The notes under the pieces: generated by a model | What the model was told of the DNA's origin: nothing | Databases searched by the model: none | Seen by the model: the letters and a program-made list of their open reading frames with translations, nothing else | DNA from: a virus | IMG/VR virus record: IMGVR_UViG_3300046170_000133 | Location: 1 to 62,035 of that record | Reading direction: 5' to 3' (one strand) | DNA: 62,035 bases | In this document: in pieces, positions 45,201-52,096 of the stretch | Layout: each line of letters begins with the position of its first letter | Numbering within the stretch: the first letter of the stretch is position 1 | Translations under genes and position numbers: made by a program

Positions 45201-47358
45201 AGGACTAGCTTCAAGAGAACCTAACTATACTGAGATCAGAAAAAGATTATTAGAATTAGGCATAGACAAAGCAAAAACTGCAGACAATGAGACGCTAATA
45301 GAACTAGCCACAGAAAGAAATACAATTTTAAAAACTGCAGACAAGATAGAACTCAGACCAACTGCAGAAGTATGGAAAGATAATGCAGACTATTATCCTT
45401 TCTATCGTGTTATGGCAGATGAATCTATTCAAGGTCCAAACATAGGAGCTGGTTCTCTTGGTGGTAACCCTTTAAATCAAAAACTAAAAGGAAGCAAAGA
45501 AGCATTAGAAGCCTCGCCTTTGTCAGTTATATTTAAGAATCAATTGGCTATAGTCAATGCTGCTATGAAGAACGATGCTCATAGAAAGTTAGTTAGAAAC
45601 TATATTAAAACTAAAAGCAATGATCCAGACAATGAATATCGTGCAAAAGAAATAAGTTCTAAAGAAGCACAAGGTTCAGATGTCATACCTATTTATGTAA
45701 ACGGAGTTAAAAGATTCTTTAAAGTTGAAGACCCAGAAATGTTATATGGCTTAACAACTGCAGGAATTTTAAATGAAAATACTATAGTTAAGTTTTTATC
45801 TTTCCCAGCTACTGTGCTTCGAGAGACTGTCACCCGAGACCCCGGATTTATAGCAGTAAATATGTTGCGTGATACCTTGTCAGCCTTTGTTACAAGTGGT
45901 GCTAACTTTACTCCTGTAATAGGAACAGTAAAAGGTTTTGCCGAAGACATGGAAAACTTAGAACGCTTTGGTATTTTAGGTGGCTATGATTATTCAGCCG
46001 ATGCCTTGAGTGTAGAAAAATATGTCAAGCAACAATTCAGATTAGCAGGCAAGGATGATAGAGGAGCAATGAATCCTACTACTATGGCACTCAAGCTATG
46101 GGATTTCCTAGGTAAACAAACTTATAAGTCTGATGGTGCAACTAGACAAGCAGTTTACAAAGGAGTCTACGAACAAACAGGAGACGAAGTTGAAGCAGCT
46201 TTCCAAGCTGGAGAAATAATTAACTTCTCAAGACGAGGCAATGATCCACTAGCAAGAGTAATCTTCTCAGCTATTCCATTTTTAAATGCAAGAGTTCAAG
46301 GACTTGATGTCCTATACAGAAGTATGACTGGTAAATATTCTGCTAAATATCCCGGAGCGTCTGTCACCTCAAACAAGCAAATGCAGAATCAAATCATCAA
46401 AGGTTTTATAACCCGAGGTGGTTTCTTAACTTTATTAACGGCTCTTTACTACGCTTTAGTTAGTGACGATGACCAATACAAAGAACGTAGAAGAGAAGAA
46501 CGAGATGATCATTGGATGATCTTTAGAGAAAAAGGACAAGAACCTTTGAAACTACCAGTACCTTTCGAGGTCGGTCTCCTGTTTAAGACTATCCCAGAAA
46601 GAATTATGGATACAATTGTTGGTAGTTCGACTACTGACGACCTGACTAGCACCTTAAAAAGAGGAGCATCCAATACTTTACTAATTGACCCGCTAGGTTT
46701 TCAAGCGATCAAACCTTTTATGGAAGCTTTCATAGATAACAAGAGTGGCTTCACTGGTAGTCCAATAGTTCCTCAGTATATGGAAAGCGGTCTTGAACCC
46801 TTTCAACAAAGCAGAGAAACTACTAACGAACTAGCTAGACTGATTGGTCGTACCTTTAATATCTCGCCCATCAAACTTGAGTATGTAATGAATGGCTATG
46901 GCGGTACATTAGGTGGCTATGTTCTGAGCCTCATAGATGCCTCTCTAAGGCAAATTACTGGGGAAGATTACATAACCCCTAGAATAGATCAGTTGCCTCT
47001 CTTGAAGCGTTTTATGGCTTCTCCGATTGGTGGCGGGTTACAACAACAATTCTATGAACTCAGAGCCGAGAGCGATAAGGTGGTGGCTACCATAAACTCC
47101 CTCAGAGAAGACCCGAAACTCGAAGACTCTTTAATTACTTACATGCGTAACAACGATGGCTTGATTAGAACCAGACAACAAGTGCTAGCGTTGGACAGAT
47201 ATATGACCTATTGGCGAGACCGAAGAGATAGAACTTTGCGTGACGACACCCTGTCAGTTGAAGTCAAAAAAGATTTATTGCAAGAGTTGGAATTAGAAAG
47301 AAACTTGAGATTGATGTACTTACCTGAGTTGCGAGAAGAAGCCTACGCAACCCAGTAA
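39244..47358 (+). CDS. Giant polyvalent internal virion protein with HExxH motif
   Basis: A 2704-aa protein, the largest in the genome. Residues 947-951 are HETIH, a zinc-metallopeptidase motif. A Glu in NEEYIAEMFRLY about 60 residues on could be the third ligand. The C-terminal part contains AGEIINFSRRGNDPL and FSAIPFLNARVQGLDVLYRS (about 2320-2360), typical of the large polyvalent-protein domain LPD38, followed by a hydrophobic helix (GFLTLLTALYYALV). Such proteins are carried in the head and injected before the DNA to open the envelope or modify host targets. Length suggests several enzymatic modules that were not all identified. Confidence 0.75.
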   Translation: MQRINLPDGRFVEVPDDITREQAIDLQNLLASEYPDNYSPYQPDIETSLGGDALEVVKGIPRGLASTFLSAGEGINNLFDSGNDNDLGVYLRDLQQALNESSIGPSEGYEDRFSSKLGQGLGSFASFMIPGTLAAKTAGLAGKAAKVSETLTKAGKSTDQINKAVRKVYRPQTYSTLALAMPVGIAEQGRNIREAEALGEDVSGGQELFAEILGAGIGASEIFAPQRLLRSIDKTTAARLRVPQRLVEALQTGGVEGLQEMTAGILQDVVSRGVYSDKLPIGDSALDDATVGGATGFIADLFLRGIAGRKSFGSQYEQEKEAQTGQQINEARNKNKKFYETVENDNDIENLQILTEEQAQPFVGPVNDNIIPEVNETKENIVEDELDKLPVLEDLIVETQQIANPTTREFDTIFNLVGSETGQIFGQFNDNETALQAKQKIAAGISADFVNRLADQTADITGFVNNGTIKALGRKLYHPNYNNINAKTIAMFDSRTSESRKAQVAEQKEIDATKAEIEKEIQAIQLAGAGSVSPQTLQKLERLEKKLQTLSVVDYKQGKQKLVKQKRKDLAPLDQVYERASKLGLDQKNNYTIKEAKKLLKPEDFNSLMSEKANIIYKTDEKTGAIKSIQQDADRIDVSRKALQDTLSSKRIKTRINSLEFEYIAETLVGEKNFNKMNRGQKELLITRLKGLPIMSDLATGSFDALQKLPDMKPREYTAQDVRAFYRGIKNEPSARAVTDKEIDFFFNLRDKQLNKKQRDQFKKDLVESGRAIKVGNRVRLNPDFEKVQAQRSTPFFETEAEYLARLNKSGLPQETIKEKVAVQLLENKNRLAIPEVDPNNAESQISEEAREELYKRIDERLVGYGISKDIRVRIVNGIRSSRKLGLTSSGQPYFKAKTKEEETAEMEFDQNLNDIFIFSEKISKDIDGTPEQREQVIDNVLANIDHETIHALIKLDLITEAEYQNLLEFAITKLGSMNVTINGKTMTELQRINQAYADLTNQDALNEEYIAEMFRLYRDNPKDFQSKPKTTIEKILNFFAGFVEAITGSVFRSPLRVLEDIRTGTIGARSRNTQRSLKNSRRIYGQALAIAETNQADEPINLEDQFDETVFDEPAQIRRGLGARDLLGESDLENDVLAAFRRTNGRITAKDFQDIFKRYSPRGTVPPFKDLKELQKDVQDALRIGVDANWYQRWSLQVPLVVGAVNVNEFSGVFGITSEQTTPEKNFQDALNTMITAREINPDTNRKKFIAKLSELNVGKRNKDRLNRIADLYKEGMFFKKGSGQKTLLYAQTIEQGASNRFVPFGVIDIHMLRKLGLIPAGKKLTAAPDISYQVGNAMLKALSSLDYVVNGQVTQIPDVSKIQALLWGHQRYTGSTKIHNQGSYQAAAAQSKTQIAKIKEMQRTGKWNTKASFNDKFLYGSRFVNNNNTFDTDTKHNFTNAILGAGTKVVNEFMPGRDRGYVPDTLIISQDIRNKFYFKTLNALSTGNQLNFLAELGIPHQITLSAGSWQGEWNPNLLLSMPMTGMPTQRAIAKLIMDATLQDSNLIIKPSAQGIAKTGIYLENADGRDFSEEQLTEILNTIDANVSQTGGTNFTVMPHKNVNGLTFIHPKSFEGELTKEDVDQFLQFFTENFPAQGYTISPYGQESEYYEYNAGGARGALQEIQSQDTALEPSDIQRAAIRTLYLPFQRVYEDFAEEVGFTARTEKAYELPDSAIQPLNGAIDKAEIDAIVEIDRQVRNTRPTAVPRFNNNASGFAKKIAIDFEQGNLDYLDIPTFKRSDTNVPPGSEKLFEDMKATTQEPKTFWENISENVEWTESVSRFLTRQRANYIFGYAAIEKNINKGAKTSANIAEEESRARTGAIQALLLSDKSKGVFGAMLNHGVPTLDKGVVSVTKDKRLSLINIFGPLINEMRETGVDLENTFKVYAIATRGVRLNEKGIEIPMTPEQIEEGLALGNSYPIVKETFELYQEQNAYVIDLLVDSGLASREPNYTEIRKRLLELGIDKAKTADNETLIELATERNTILKTADKIELRPTAEVWKDNADYYPFYRVMADESIQGPNIGAGSLGGNPLNQKLKGSKEALEASPLSVIFKNQLAIVNAAMKNDAHRKLVRNYIKTKSNDPDNEYRAKEISSKEAQGSDVIPIYVNGVKRFFKVEDPEMLYGLTTAGILNENTIVKFLSFPATVLRETVTRDPGFIAVNMLRDTLSAFVTSGANFTPVIGTVKGFAEDMENLERFGILGGYDYSADALSVEKYVKQQFRLAGKDDRGAMNPTTMALKLWDFLGKQTYKSDGATRQAVYKGVYEQTGDEVEAAFQAGEIINFSRRGNDPLARVIFSAIPFLNARVQGLDVLYRSMTGKYSAKYPGASVTSNKQMQNQIIKGFITRGGFLTLLTALYYALVSDDDQYKERRREERDDHWMIFREKGQEPLKLPVPFEVGLLFKTIPERIMDTIVGSSTTDDLTSTLKRGASNTLLIDPLGFQAIKPFMEAFIDNKSGFTGSPIVPQYMESGLEPFQQSRETTNELARLIGRTFNISPIKLEYVMNGYGGTLGGYVLSLIDASLRQITGEDYITPRIDQLPLLKRFMASPIGGGLQQQFYELRAESDKVVATINSLREDPKLEDSLITYMRNNDGLIRTRQQVLALDRYMTYWRDRRDRTLRDDTLSVEVKKDLLQELELERNLRLMYLPELREEAYATQ
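46323..46339 (+). repeat. Dispersed motif copy inside the giant internal protein gene
   Basis: TATGACTGGTAAATATT within codons for MTGKYS. It is the only strong copy I found in the late plus-strand genes, 1 kb before the end of the late region. Confidence 0.45.
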
Positions 47359-47359
47359 G

Positions 47360-47383
47360 AACCTGTGACTGGTAAATATTTTT
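47360..47383 (+). repeat. Dispersed motif copy after the late region
   Basis: CTGTGACTGGTAAATATTTT preceded by AAC and followed by TT, two bases after the stop of the giant gene. It shares the full 24-base pattern with the copies at 47861, 55579 (inverted) and 56717. Confidence 0.7.
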
Positions 47384-47387
47384 AGAA

Positions 47388-47411
47388 CCAGCGAGTTGGC
47401 TGGAAATTTTT
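47388..47411 (+). terminator. Terminator at the end of the late region
   Basis: CCAGC - GAGTTG - GCTGG followed by AAATTTTT, between convergent genes. The stem is short (5 bp) but GC-rich and the position is right. An alternative pairing of CTGGT (47369) with ACCAG (47387) is possible. Confidence 0.5.
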
Positions 47412-47416
47412 CAGGT

Positions 47417-47761
47417 TTATAAACCGCTTGCTTCTAGCCTAGTAATTATCTTCTCTTCCTTCAATGGCTTGACCGAAAAGAAGTCTTTGTACTCAGGATG
47501 TTTCACATGAAACAATCTGGCATAGAAACAAATGTAATCGTTACTAATCTTAAACTCGCCACCTTGGGTTTCTACTTCAGCGTTCCATCTAATCCTATTG
47601 ATGATCGCCCATTGGCTATACTTCTTACGACCAGAGTTGATTGCTTGGAAGGTATACTCCTCAAACTTCTGCCAGACATGAGGGTTGGCTTTGTGCCATG
47701 TCCACCATTTCTCCTTGCGTTCTTGTAGTTCATCTTGCAGTTGCTCTTTCAACATACTCAT
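47417..47761 (-). CDS. Conserved phage protein, function unknown
   Basis: A 114-aa protein, Trp- and Lys-rich (ERKEKWWTWHKANPHVWQKF, then YSQWAIINRIRWNAEVETQG). This is a recognisable widespread phage/prophage type usually found near recombination or replication genes. No catalytic role is known to me. It is the last gene of the minus-strand early operon. Confidence 0.65.
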   Translation of the reverse strand: MSMLKEQLQDELQERKEKWWTWHKANPHVWQKFEEYTFQAINSGRKKYSQWAIINRIRWNAEVETQGGEFKISNDYICFYARLFHVKHPEYKDFFSVKPLKEEKIITRLEASGL

Positions 47762-47762
47762 A

Positions 47763-48182
47763 TCATTCCTCCATACCTAGGTTTTTTCTAATGTTAGTTA
47801 AAATCTTTTCGTTCAGGCTACCCCCATCTCTAAACTTTGTCGGTGGTTTTGACGCAGATAAAACCTGTGACTGGTAAATATTTCTTCCCGCAGCGAGATT
47901 TTCCTGAACTTGTTCTAGTAATTCTGCTTCTGTGCCATAAGCATCCTCGAATCTTTTTTTGTAGGGATGTCTGCTGATTGGCTCGATGTGACCGCCATAG
48001 CGATGGTGTGAAGGGCAAAGCGGAAGCACATATAGATGAGCATCCTTGACAGTCTTGCCTTTAGTGTGGTGAATTTCTGCGGGTACATCTGGGAAACCTC
48101 GATTCGCACAGACAATACAACCTAACTGTTGCACCTTGTCCATGTATTCCTTTTCTTCTTTGCTTGGGTTTCTTCCTTTCAT
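47763..48182 (-). CDS. Ref-like (RecA-dependent) HNH-type nuclease
   Basis: A 139-aa protein with a zinc-type Cys pair (LGCIVCANRG), EIHHTKG and LPLCPSHHRYGG, the HNH/beta-beta-alpha metal layout of P1 Ref and related RecA-dependent nucleases. The length and the EKEYMDKVQQLGCIVC start agree with the family. It would cut DNA where RecA filaments form. The SSB-like, annealing and RecB-like genes in the same operon support a recombination role. Its 3' part contains a copy of the dispersed motif. Confidence 0.78.
   Translation of the reverse strand: MKGRNPSKEEKEYMDKVQQLGCIVCANRGFPDVPAEIHHTKGKTVKDAHLYVLPLCPSHHRYGGHIEPISRHPYKKRFEDAYGTEAELLEQVQENLAAGRNIYQSQVLSASKPPTKFRDGGSLNEKILTNIRKNLGMEE
47861..47886 (+). 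repeat. Dispersed motif copy inside the Ref-like gene
   Basis: CTGTGACTGGTAAATATTTC preceded by AAAC and followed by TT; 22 of 24 bases equal the copy at 47360. It lies in coding sequence (antisense to the motif as written), encoding IYQSQVLS. Confidence 0.65.
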
Positions 48183-48419
48183 AATTTATATGAGTAGCTA
48201 GTCACATGGCGGTTTAGTTCTCATTTGTGTTTCGTTCCTAACCTTGTCTACAAAGGATTTTATAAAGAATCGCTACCTAGCTACTACTAATTAATTAATG
48301 GCTTATCAGTCTCGGCATGCAACTGTTTTAACTGACTAACTTAGCTTACCCTCATTCAACCTAGAGTTTAATCTAGGTATTAGGCGATCACTCCTAGCCT
48401 TTGTAAGTACCATTACAAA
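48183..48419 (-). other. Intergenic stretch with small hairpin
   Basis: 237 bases within the minus-strand operon without a supported gene. A perfect inverted repeat CCTAGA/TCTAGG lies at 48360-48377, without a U-run. I saw no tRNA cloverleaf on either strand. It may hold an internal promoter or processing site for the last two genes. Confidence 0.35.
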
Positions 48420-48761
48420 TCATGCACCATAACGTGCTTGTTCTTTTCTCTGCGATACCTCCCTAGTTCTCCATACTTCATAACCAATCTCTAAACTTTT
48501 CAACTGTACTCTGATAGCTTCAAGCGTTCCCTTTGCCACACCAACCTTGAGTCTGGCTCGATACAATTCATCTGAAGCTTCAGCGTAAGTATCTTGTCCG
48601 CTATTAGTTTTAATTCCTTTGTCCATGGCTTGTAGCTTTAACGTAGCAAGAAGCTTCTTAACCTCGGCATCTTTCTCATGCACCTGATACATGGCTTGCT
48701 CAATCAAAGGCACTAAGTTCCTAATCTCGTGTTGCCAATTCTCTTGTATCTCGTCACTCAT
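48420..48761 (-). CDS. Small helical early protein, function unknown
   Basis: A 113-aa all-helical protein (NLVPLIEQAMYQVHEKDAEV, YEVWRTREVSQRKEQARYGA). The start is joined to the preceding gene by an ATGA overlap. Small proteins of this kind occur in early operons of many phages; the role is unknown. Confidence 0.55.
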   Translation of the reverse strand: MSDEIQENWQHEIRNLVPLIEQAMYQVHEKDAEVKKLLATLKLQAMDKGIKTNSGQDTYAEASDELYRARLKVGVAKGTLEAIRVQLKSLEIGYEVWRTREVSQRKEQARYGA

Positions 48762-48901
48762 ACAACCTCATACCTAAACCAACCATCGCCTTGTTCTACC
48801 CCCCACAAGAAAGCATCTTTCTCAGCTTCGGTATTAAAAGTATAGGTTTGGGTTACATCCTCATCAGTTCCCCATGTAATAGTTAAAGAAAGTTCCTTCA
48901 T
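48758..48901 (-). CDS. 47-aa early protein
   Basis: Starts with MKELSLTITWGTDEDVTQTY and ends GDGWFRYEVV. It is joined to both neighbours by four-base ATGA overlaps, which is the main evidence that it is real. Its beginning resembles that of the next gene upstream (MKKLYMFSNTVTVTEETQ), so the two may be related. No function is assigned. Confidence 0.55.
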   Translation of the reverse strand: MKELSLTITWGTDEDVTQTYTFNTEAEKDAFLWGVEQGDGWFRYEVV

Positions 48902-49086
48902 ACTTCCTCCTCTTCTAGTTCATCAGGGTTATCAATACATTCCCAGTCCCCACCATTAGCATCAACTTCATCTGTATCTCCACCACCTGATAAAAATATA
49001 TCAACCGCTTCTTCATAAGACTTAGCTTCAACTTGAGTCTCCTCAGTAACAGTAACTGTGTTACTAAACATATATAATTTCTTCAT
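48898..49086 (-). CDS. 62-aa acidic early protein
   Basis: A start strand (KKLYMFSNTVTVTEETQVEA), a helix (YEEAVDIFLSGGG) and a very acidic end (NPDELEEEEV). It resembles small proteins common in early phage regions; DNA mimicry is conceivable but unsupported. ATGA overlaps at both ends. Confidence 0.55.
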   Translation of the reverse strand: MKKLYMFSNTVTVTEETQVEAKSYEEAVDIFLSGGGDTDEVDANGGDWECIDNPDELEEEEV

Positions 49087-49442
49087 GCTTCCTCCTCTGC
49101 ATTTTCTATTATCGTTTCTAGTTCTTCGTGATAGTACATCTGTCTTGAGTCATGGAGAATCTTGAACAAAGCCTTGGCATCTTGTTCTGCAATCCTAGAA
49201 ACATCATCAATCCTGACATGCCTATAATCTGACCAGTAACCTTGGTAATCATCATCTGAAACCTTGCCTTCTATTTCAAACTGCCAATCCAGAAAAGCTT
49301 TTTCCCAAACATACTCCCCACTATCCTTGGTCTTTAAGACTTCTGCTTCTTTCATAAAGGTAGCTAAGACTGTGTGATCTCGGTACTCGTGATTCCCTTC
49401 ACGACAGAAGTCTTTGACTAGATAATAACTAAGCTTCTTCAT
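49083..49442 (-). CDS. 119-aa early protein, function unknown
   Basis: A mixed acidic protein (VKDFCREGNHEYRDHTVLAT, DDDYQGYWSDYRHVRIDDVS). It starts 14 bases inside the preceding gene. No motif is recognised. Confidence 0.5.
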   Translation of the reverse strand: MKKLSYYLVKDFCREGNHEYRDHTVLATFMKEAEVLKTKDSGEYVWEKAFLDWQFEIEGKVSDDDYQGYWSDYRHVRIDDVSRIAEQDAKALFKILHDSRQMYYHEELETIIENAEEEA

Positions 49443-49671
49443 TGTAGTATTCTTCTTCCATCATAGTCATTCTGCCTTCCATAATGCAGTCTATTTCAAT
49501 CTGAAGATTTTCAATCTCTGTTACGACCTTGAGTCTAAGAGAATTAATAGGACTATCAATATCGTAAGGTCTATCGCTGTTGTACTTATCGTACTCAGCA
49601 AAGCTTTTATTAACCCTAGCTTTGATCTCATCTATTATTTGTTCGTATCCATCATAACTTTGAAATGCCAT
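49429..49671 (-). CDS. 80-aa early protein, function unknown
   Basis: A helical acidic protein (EQIIDEIKARVNKSFAEYDK; ends TMMEEEYYNEEA). It has an excellent ribosome binding site, AAGGAGTAAAA, the same as that of the gene just upstream. The end overlaps the next gene. Confidence 0.5.
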   Translation of the reverse strand: MAFQSYDGYEQIIDEIKARVNKSFAEYDKYNSDRPYDIDSPINSLRLKVVTEIENLQIEIDCIMEGRMTMMEEEYYNEEA

Positions 49672-49673
49672 TT

Positions 49674-49922
49674 TTACTCCTTGGTTTCTTTTGTAATAAT
49701 AGTAGCTTCTTCACTACCGCCATTTAAAACTTGAATAAGATCAGCGATTAATTTTTGTTTGTGATCTTGTGCCATAGCTAATCTATCATTTAAGTTTCTG
49801 ATTTGTGTTTCAACAAACTTAGTCATGTTTAATAACTTCATTGAATCTTCATTAAAATCAGCTTCAAAATAATCCTTATTATCTAAAGTTAATAAGGGTT
49901 CTTGTTTTTTTTCATCAGACAT
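49674..49922 (-). CDS. 82-aa coiled-coil early protein
   Basis: Has a central coiled coil (MTKFVETQIRNLNDRLAMAQ, DHKQKLIADLIQVLNGG). AAAGGAGTAAAA precedes the ATG. No family is recognised. Confidence 0.5.
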   Translation of the reverse strand: MSDEKKQEPLLTLDNKDYFEADFNEDSMKLLNMTKFVETQIRNLNDRLAMAQDHKQKLIADLIQVLNGGSEEATIITKETKE

Positions 49923-49924
49923 TT

Positions 49925-50143
49925 TTACTCCTTTGTTTTGTTGTTGCTTTCCTCTAATGTCTTAGAGTATCCAAACTTTGGTTCAGTCAAAACCTTGTGA
50001 CCATACATCTCCGAAAACTTACGCTTCGCTATGATTGAGGTCAAAGGTTTCTCTCCATTCCCAAGTCTTTCTTTTGTGTTCAAACCAAACCATGTAGAAA
50101 AATTATCTGAGTATGGCTTGGAATCGTTGTAGTTAAACTCCAT
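49925..50143 (-). CDS. 72-aa early protein, function unknown
   Basis: Start chosen at 50143 (MEFNYNDSKPYSDNFSTWFG); an in-frame ATG at 50185 would add 14 residues and overlap the SSB-like gene. Neither has a Shine-Dalgarno sequence, but a copy of the dispersed motif ends right at the 50143 ATG, as it does at 52063. The protein has a LTSIIAKRKFSEMYGHKVL segment and no known motif. Confidence 0.45.
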   Translation of the reverse strand: MEFNYNDSKPYSDNFSTWFGLNTKERLGNGEKPLTSIIAKRKFSEMYGHKVLTEPKFGYSKTLEESNNKTKE

Positions 50144-50166
50144 AAAAATATTACCAGTTATATTTT
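50144..50166. repeat. Dispersed motif copy, two-armed
   Basis: AAAATATTACCAGTTATATT followed by TT (50145-50166): ACCAGT flanked on both sides by AT-rich arms in inverted arrangement. It is the clearest sign that the site is a symmetrical one recognised by a dimer. It abuts the start codon at 50143. Confidence 0.7.
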
Positions 50167-50168
50167 CT

Positions 50169-50483
50169 CTAAAACGGCACATCATCGTCAGAGATTTCTT
50201 TCTTCTCTGGCTCTGGAGTTGGCTCGACTTTTGTTTCGACTTTTGTTTCTTGCTTCATAGGTAAGTCCAAGCGAGCATACTTATACTCATTGCCATTCTT
50301 ACTAGTCCTATCCCACAACGCCACACGAATGTCTGCTTCCTCGCCCTCTTGCACCCTCTTGACCAAGTCTTTTAATAGGTCTCGGTCTAGAGTTATCTTG
50401 CCAGTCCAATCAGGTTGGGTTGCACTCTTCTTATAATTGTTGGTGTATATCGCACCATCACTTTGTTTTCTTTCTTCATCCAT
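50169..50483 (-). CDS. SSB-like protein with acidic DDDVPF tail
   Basis: A 104-aa protein. The start region (DGAIYTNNYKKSATQPDWTG, then KITL) and the central IRVALWDRTSKNGNEYKYARLD look like an OB-type strand set. The protein ends EKKEISDDDVPF, closely matching the acidic C-terminal tip by which bacterial SSB recruits partners. GGAGGA precedes the start. With the annealing protein and nuclease beside it, a single-strand DNA binding role in recombination is likely, although it is short for an SSB. Confidence 0.6.
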   Translation of the reverse strand: MDEERKQSDGAIYTNNYKKSATQPDWTGKITLDRDLLKDLVKRVQEGEEADIRVALWDRTSKNGNEYKYARLDLPMKQETKVETKVEPTPEPEKKEISDDDVPF

Positions 50484-51177
50484 TGCTTTTGTCCTCCAAT
50501 AATTTTGACCTAGCTTTAAAAATCTTATCTAATTCATCACGCTTCTCGTGATACCTTTCGCCAAGTATGGCTATTTTTTCCATGTTGGCTTTGTAAAAAC
50601 CTCTTAGGTCTTCAATCGTAGTCATGGCTTCTATGATTTTGCCTTGCCCTTCGACAAAGACATCTGCCCAAGCCTCGGAATATTCTTCAGTCTCTTTAAC
50701 TTCTAACTCAATCACTTCAGCAGTAACATCCTCAGTAGTTTTCTTAGGCTTTGGTTTATCCTCTGAAGCTTTATCCTTTTCTTCGTCAGGCAAGTCATCA
50801 GACATACCTCTATAAAGGTCTATGCCTAACCCAAACATCGCTATAGCTTTGACAAAACATCTTTGTTTGTTGTCATTAATCTGCCTTGCATCAGGCGAAA
50901 TAACAGCTTTGTTCTTATAATCCATGACTGGCAAGGTAGCAAATCTAGAACACTCTCCAATCGTAATAAGACAACCGACTTCTTGTGTACCATCGTCAAA
51001 TTTCTCTGGTATAGAGAAATCATATATAGCTTCTGGATAATGTTGCTGAAGCAACCACCATGCTCTGCTCCAAGATAAATAACTAAGATTCATCTTCTCT
51101 TCAACATACTCAGAAACGTCTACCTTACTAAGGGTATCCCATATCTCTTTATACGTTGGCTCTTTTTTATTGGTCAT
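50476..51177 (-). CDS. DUF1071-type single-strand annealing protein
   Basis: A 233-aa protein with the DUF1071 core: KMNLSYLSWSRAWWLLQQHY, YDFSIPEKFDDGTQEVGCLI, LPVMDYKNKAVISPDARQIN and KQRCFVKAIAMFGLGIDLYRG. The family is grouped with Sak/Rad52-like phage annealing proteins. The start at 51177 has GGAG upstream and overlaps the nuclease gene end; a longer in-frame reading to 51258 lacks support. It would pair with the RecB-like exonuclease for recombination-driven DNA replication. The C-terminus is a charged helix. Confidence 0.8.
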   Translation of the reverse strand: MTNKKEPTYKEIWDTLSKVDVSEYVEEKMNLSYLSWSRAWWLLQQHYPEAIYDFSIPEKFDDGTQEVGCLITIGECSRFATLPVMDYKNKAVISPDARQINDNKQRCFVKAIAMFGLGIDLYRGMSDDLPDEEKDKASEDKPKPKKTTEDVTAEVIELEVKETEEYSEAWADVFVEGQGKIIEAMTTIEDLRGFYKANMEKIAILGERYHEKRDELDKIFKARSKLLEDKSNG

Positions 51178-52063
51178 TTCCAATCTCCATTTTGTATTGA
51201 TCACAGAAGTCAGAGACATCACAATAGTCTTTGCACTTACGACTCTCGCCTTTAGCAAACTCTATGGTCAGTCCTTTCTCTGCACTCTTGTTAATATAAT
51301 CCTCTGCTTCCTCATTAGTTGCCAGTACACGTAAGGCTCGTACCCTTCGTGGTTTGATAACTCGATAAGCATCGGGTTGTTTCCATCGCTCAACATCCGA
51401 ACAAGGAGGAAGAGTACCTGAGATCAGATACTCGCCCTCGGCTTCTTGATGGAGGTTAACTCTTTCATAGATGAAATCTTTTTGCTCTTGCTCTGTCCAC
51501 ATCTTGATAGGTATGACAGAGATATTAGAATCAGGATAGTCTGCACCTGAGTTCTGCTTCTGCCTGAGAGACCAATCCCTATTGACTGTAATAATCTCAA
51601 GCTTCTCTAATTCTTCGTTGCGATTCTGTCTGAATAGCCATGCATAGATATTCAATTGTTGTTCCCATTCTATCTTGCCCTCGCTCATGGCTCGCATCAC
51701 AGTCCAAGCCGAGGTTACTTTTAAATCCTTGAGGGTCTTATCCTTTATCGACATCGAATCAAACTGACCGCTTATAGTCCATCCATTTATCTGAGCATAC
51801 ATTCTTTCTTCTGCAATGATATCCTCTTGACCCTCGTTAGCTTTCTCCATTACATAATGGCAAGCAGTACCTAAGAGTTTCCATATCTGGTCAGAGACAT
51901 CCAACACAATCTTATCGTCAAACTCTTTTGCTAGCACTCTCTGTCTGGGAGACTGAAGCAAACCAGTAGCACTAATCGTAGACTTACCCCTAGTGTAAGA
52001 ATCTGATTGCACAGATCGAACAATCTCTTGGGGTAAGTTTTTTGTGTTGGTTAGCTTGACCAT
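51167..52063 (-). CDS. RecB/Cas4-like PD-(D/E)XK nuclease
   Basis: A 298-aa nuclease. Motifs are HYVMEKANEGQEDIIAEERM, GQFDSM (catalytic Asp, about residue 100), LKDLKVTSAW (D-x-K) and EWEQQLNIYAW (QxxxY). It ends with C-x3-C and a further Cys (RKCKDYCDVSDFCDQY) that may hold an iron-sulphur cluster as in Cas4/AddB relatives, whose first Cys would need to lie upstream. It would resect DNA ends for the annealing protein. No ribosome binding site is visible; a dispersed-motif copy abuts the ATG. Confidence 0.8.
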   Translation of the reverse strand: MVKLTNTKNLPQEIVRSVQSDSYTRGKSTISATGLLQSPRQRVLAKEFDDKIVLDVSDQIWKLLGTACHYVMEKANEGQEDIIAEERMYAQINGWTISGQFDSMSIKDKTLKDLKVTSAWTVMRAMSEGKIEWEQQLNIYAWLFRQNRNEELEKLEIITVNRDWSLRQKQNSGADYPDSNISVIPIKMWTEQEQKDFIYERVNLHQEAEGEYLISGTLPPCSDVERWKQPDAYRVIKPRRVRALRVLATNEEAEDYINKSAEKGLTIEFAKGESRKCKDYCDVSDFCDQYKMEIGNDQ

Positions 52064-52096
52064 AAAATATTTAACCAGTTATATTTTTTACCAGTT
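52064..52096. repeat. Two overlapping dispersed motif copies before the RecB-like gene
   Basis: AAAATATTTAACCAGTTATA then TTTTTTACCAGTT. Two ACCAGT cores share AT arms in the 24-base gap between two minus-strand genes. The first copy ends at the ATG of the nuclease; the second overlaps the stop codon of the upstream gene. Confidence 0.7.

Noticed and set aside
48183-48419. Possible tRNA in the gap before the Ref-like gene
   Set aside because: No acceptor pairing, no TTCRA loop in the right place and no cloverleaf could be built on either strand; the only stem is a 6-bp hairpin.
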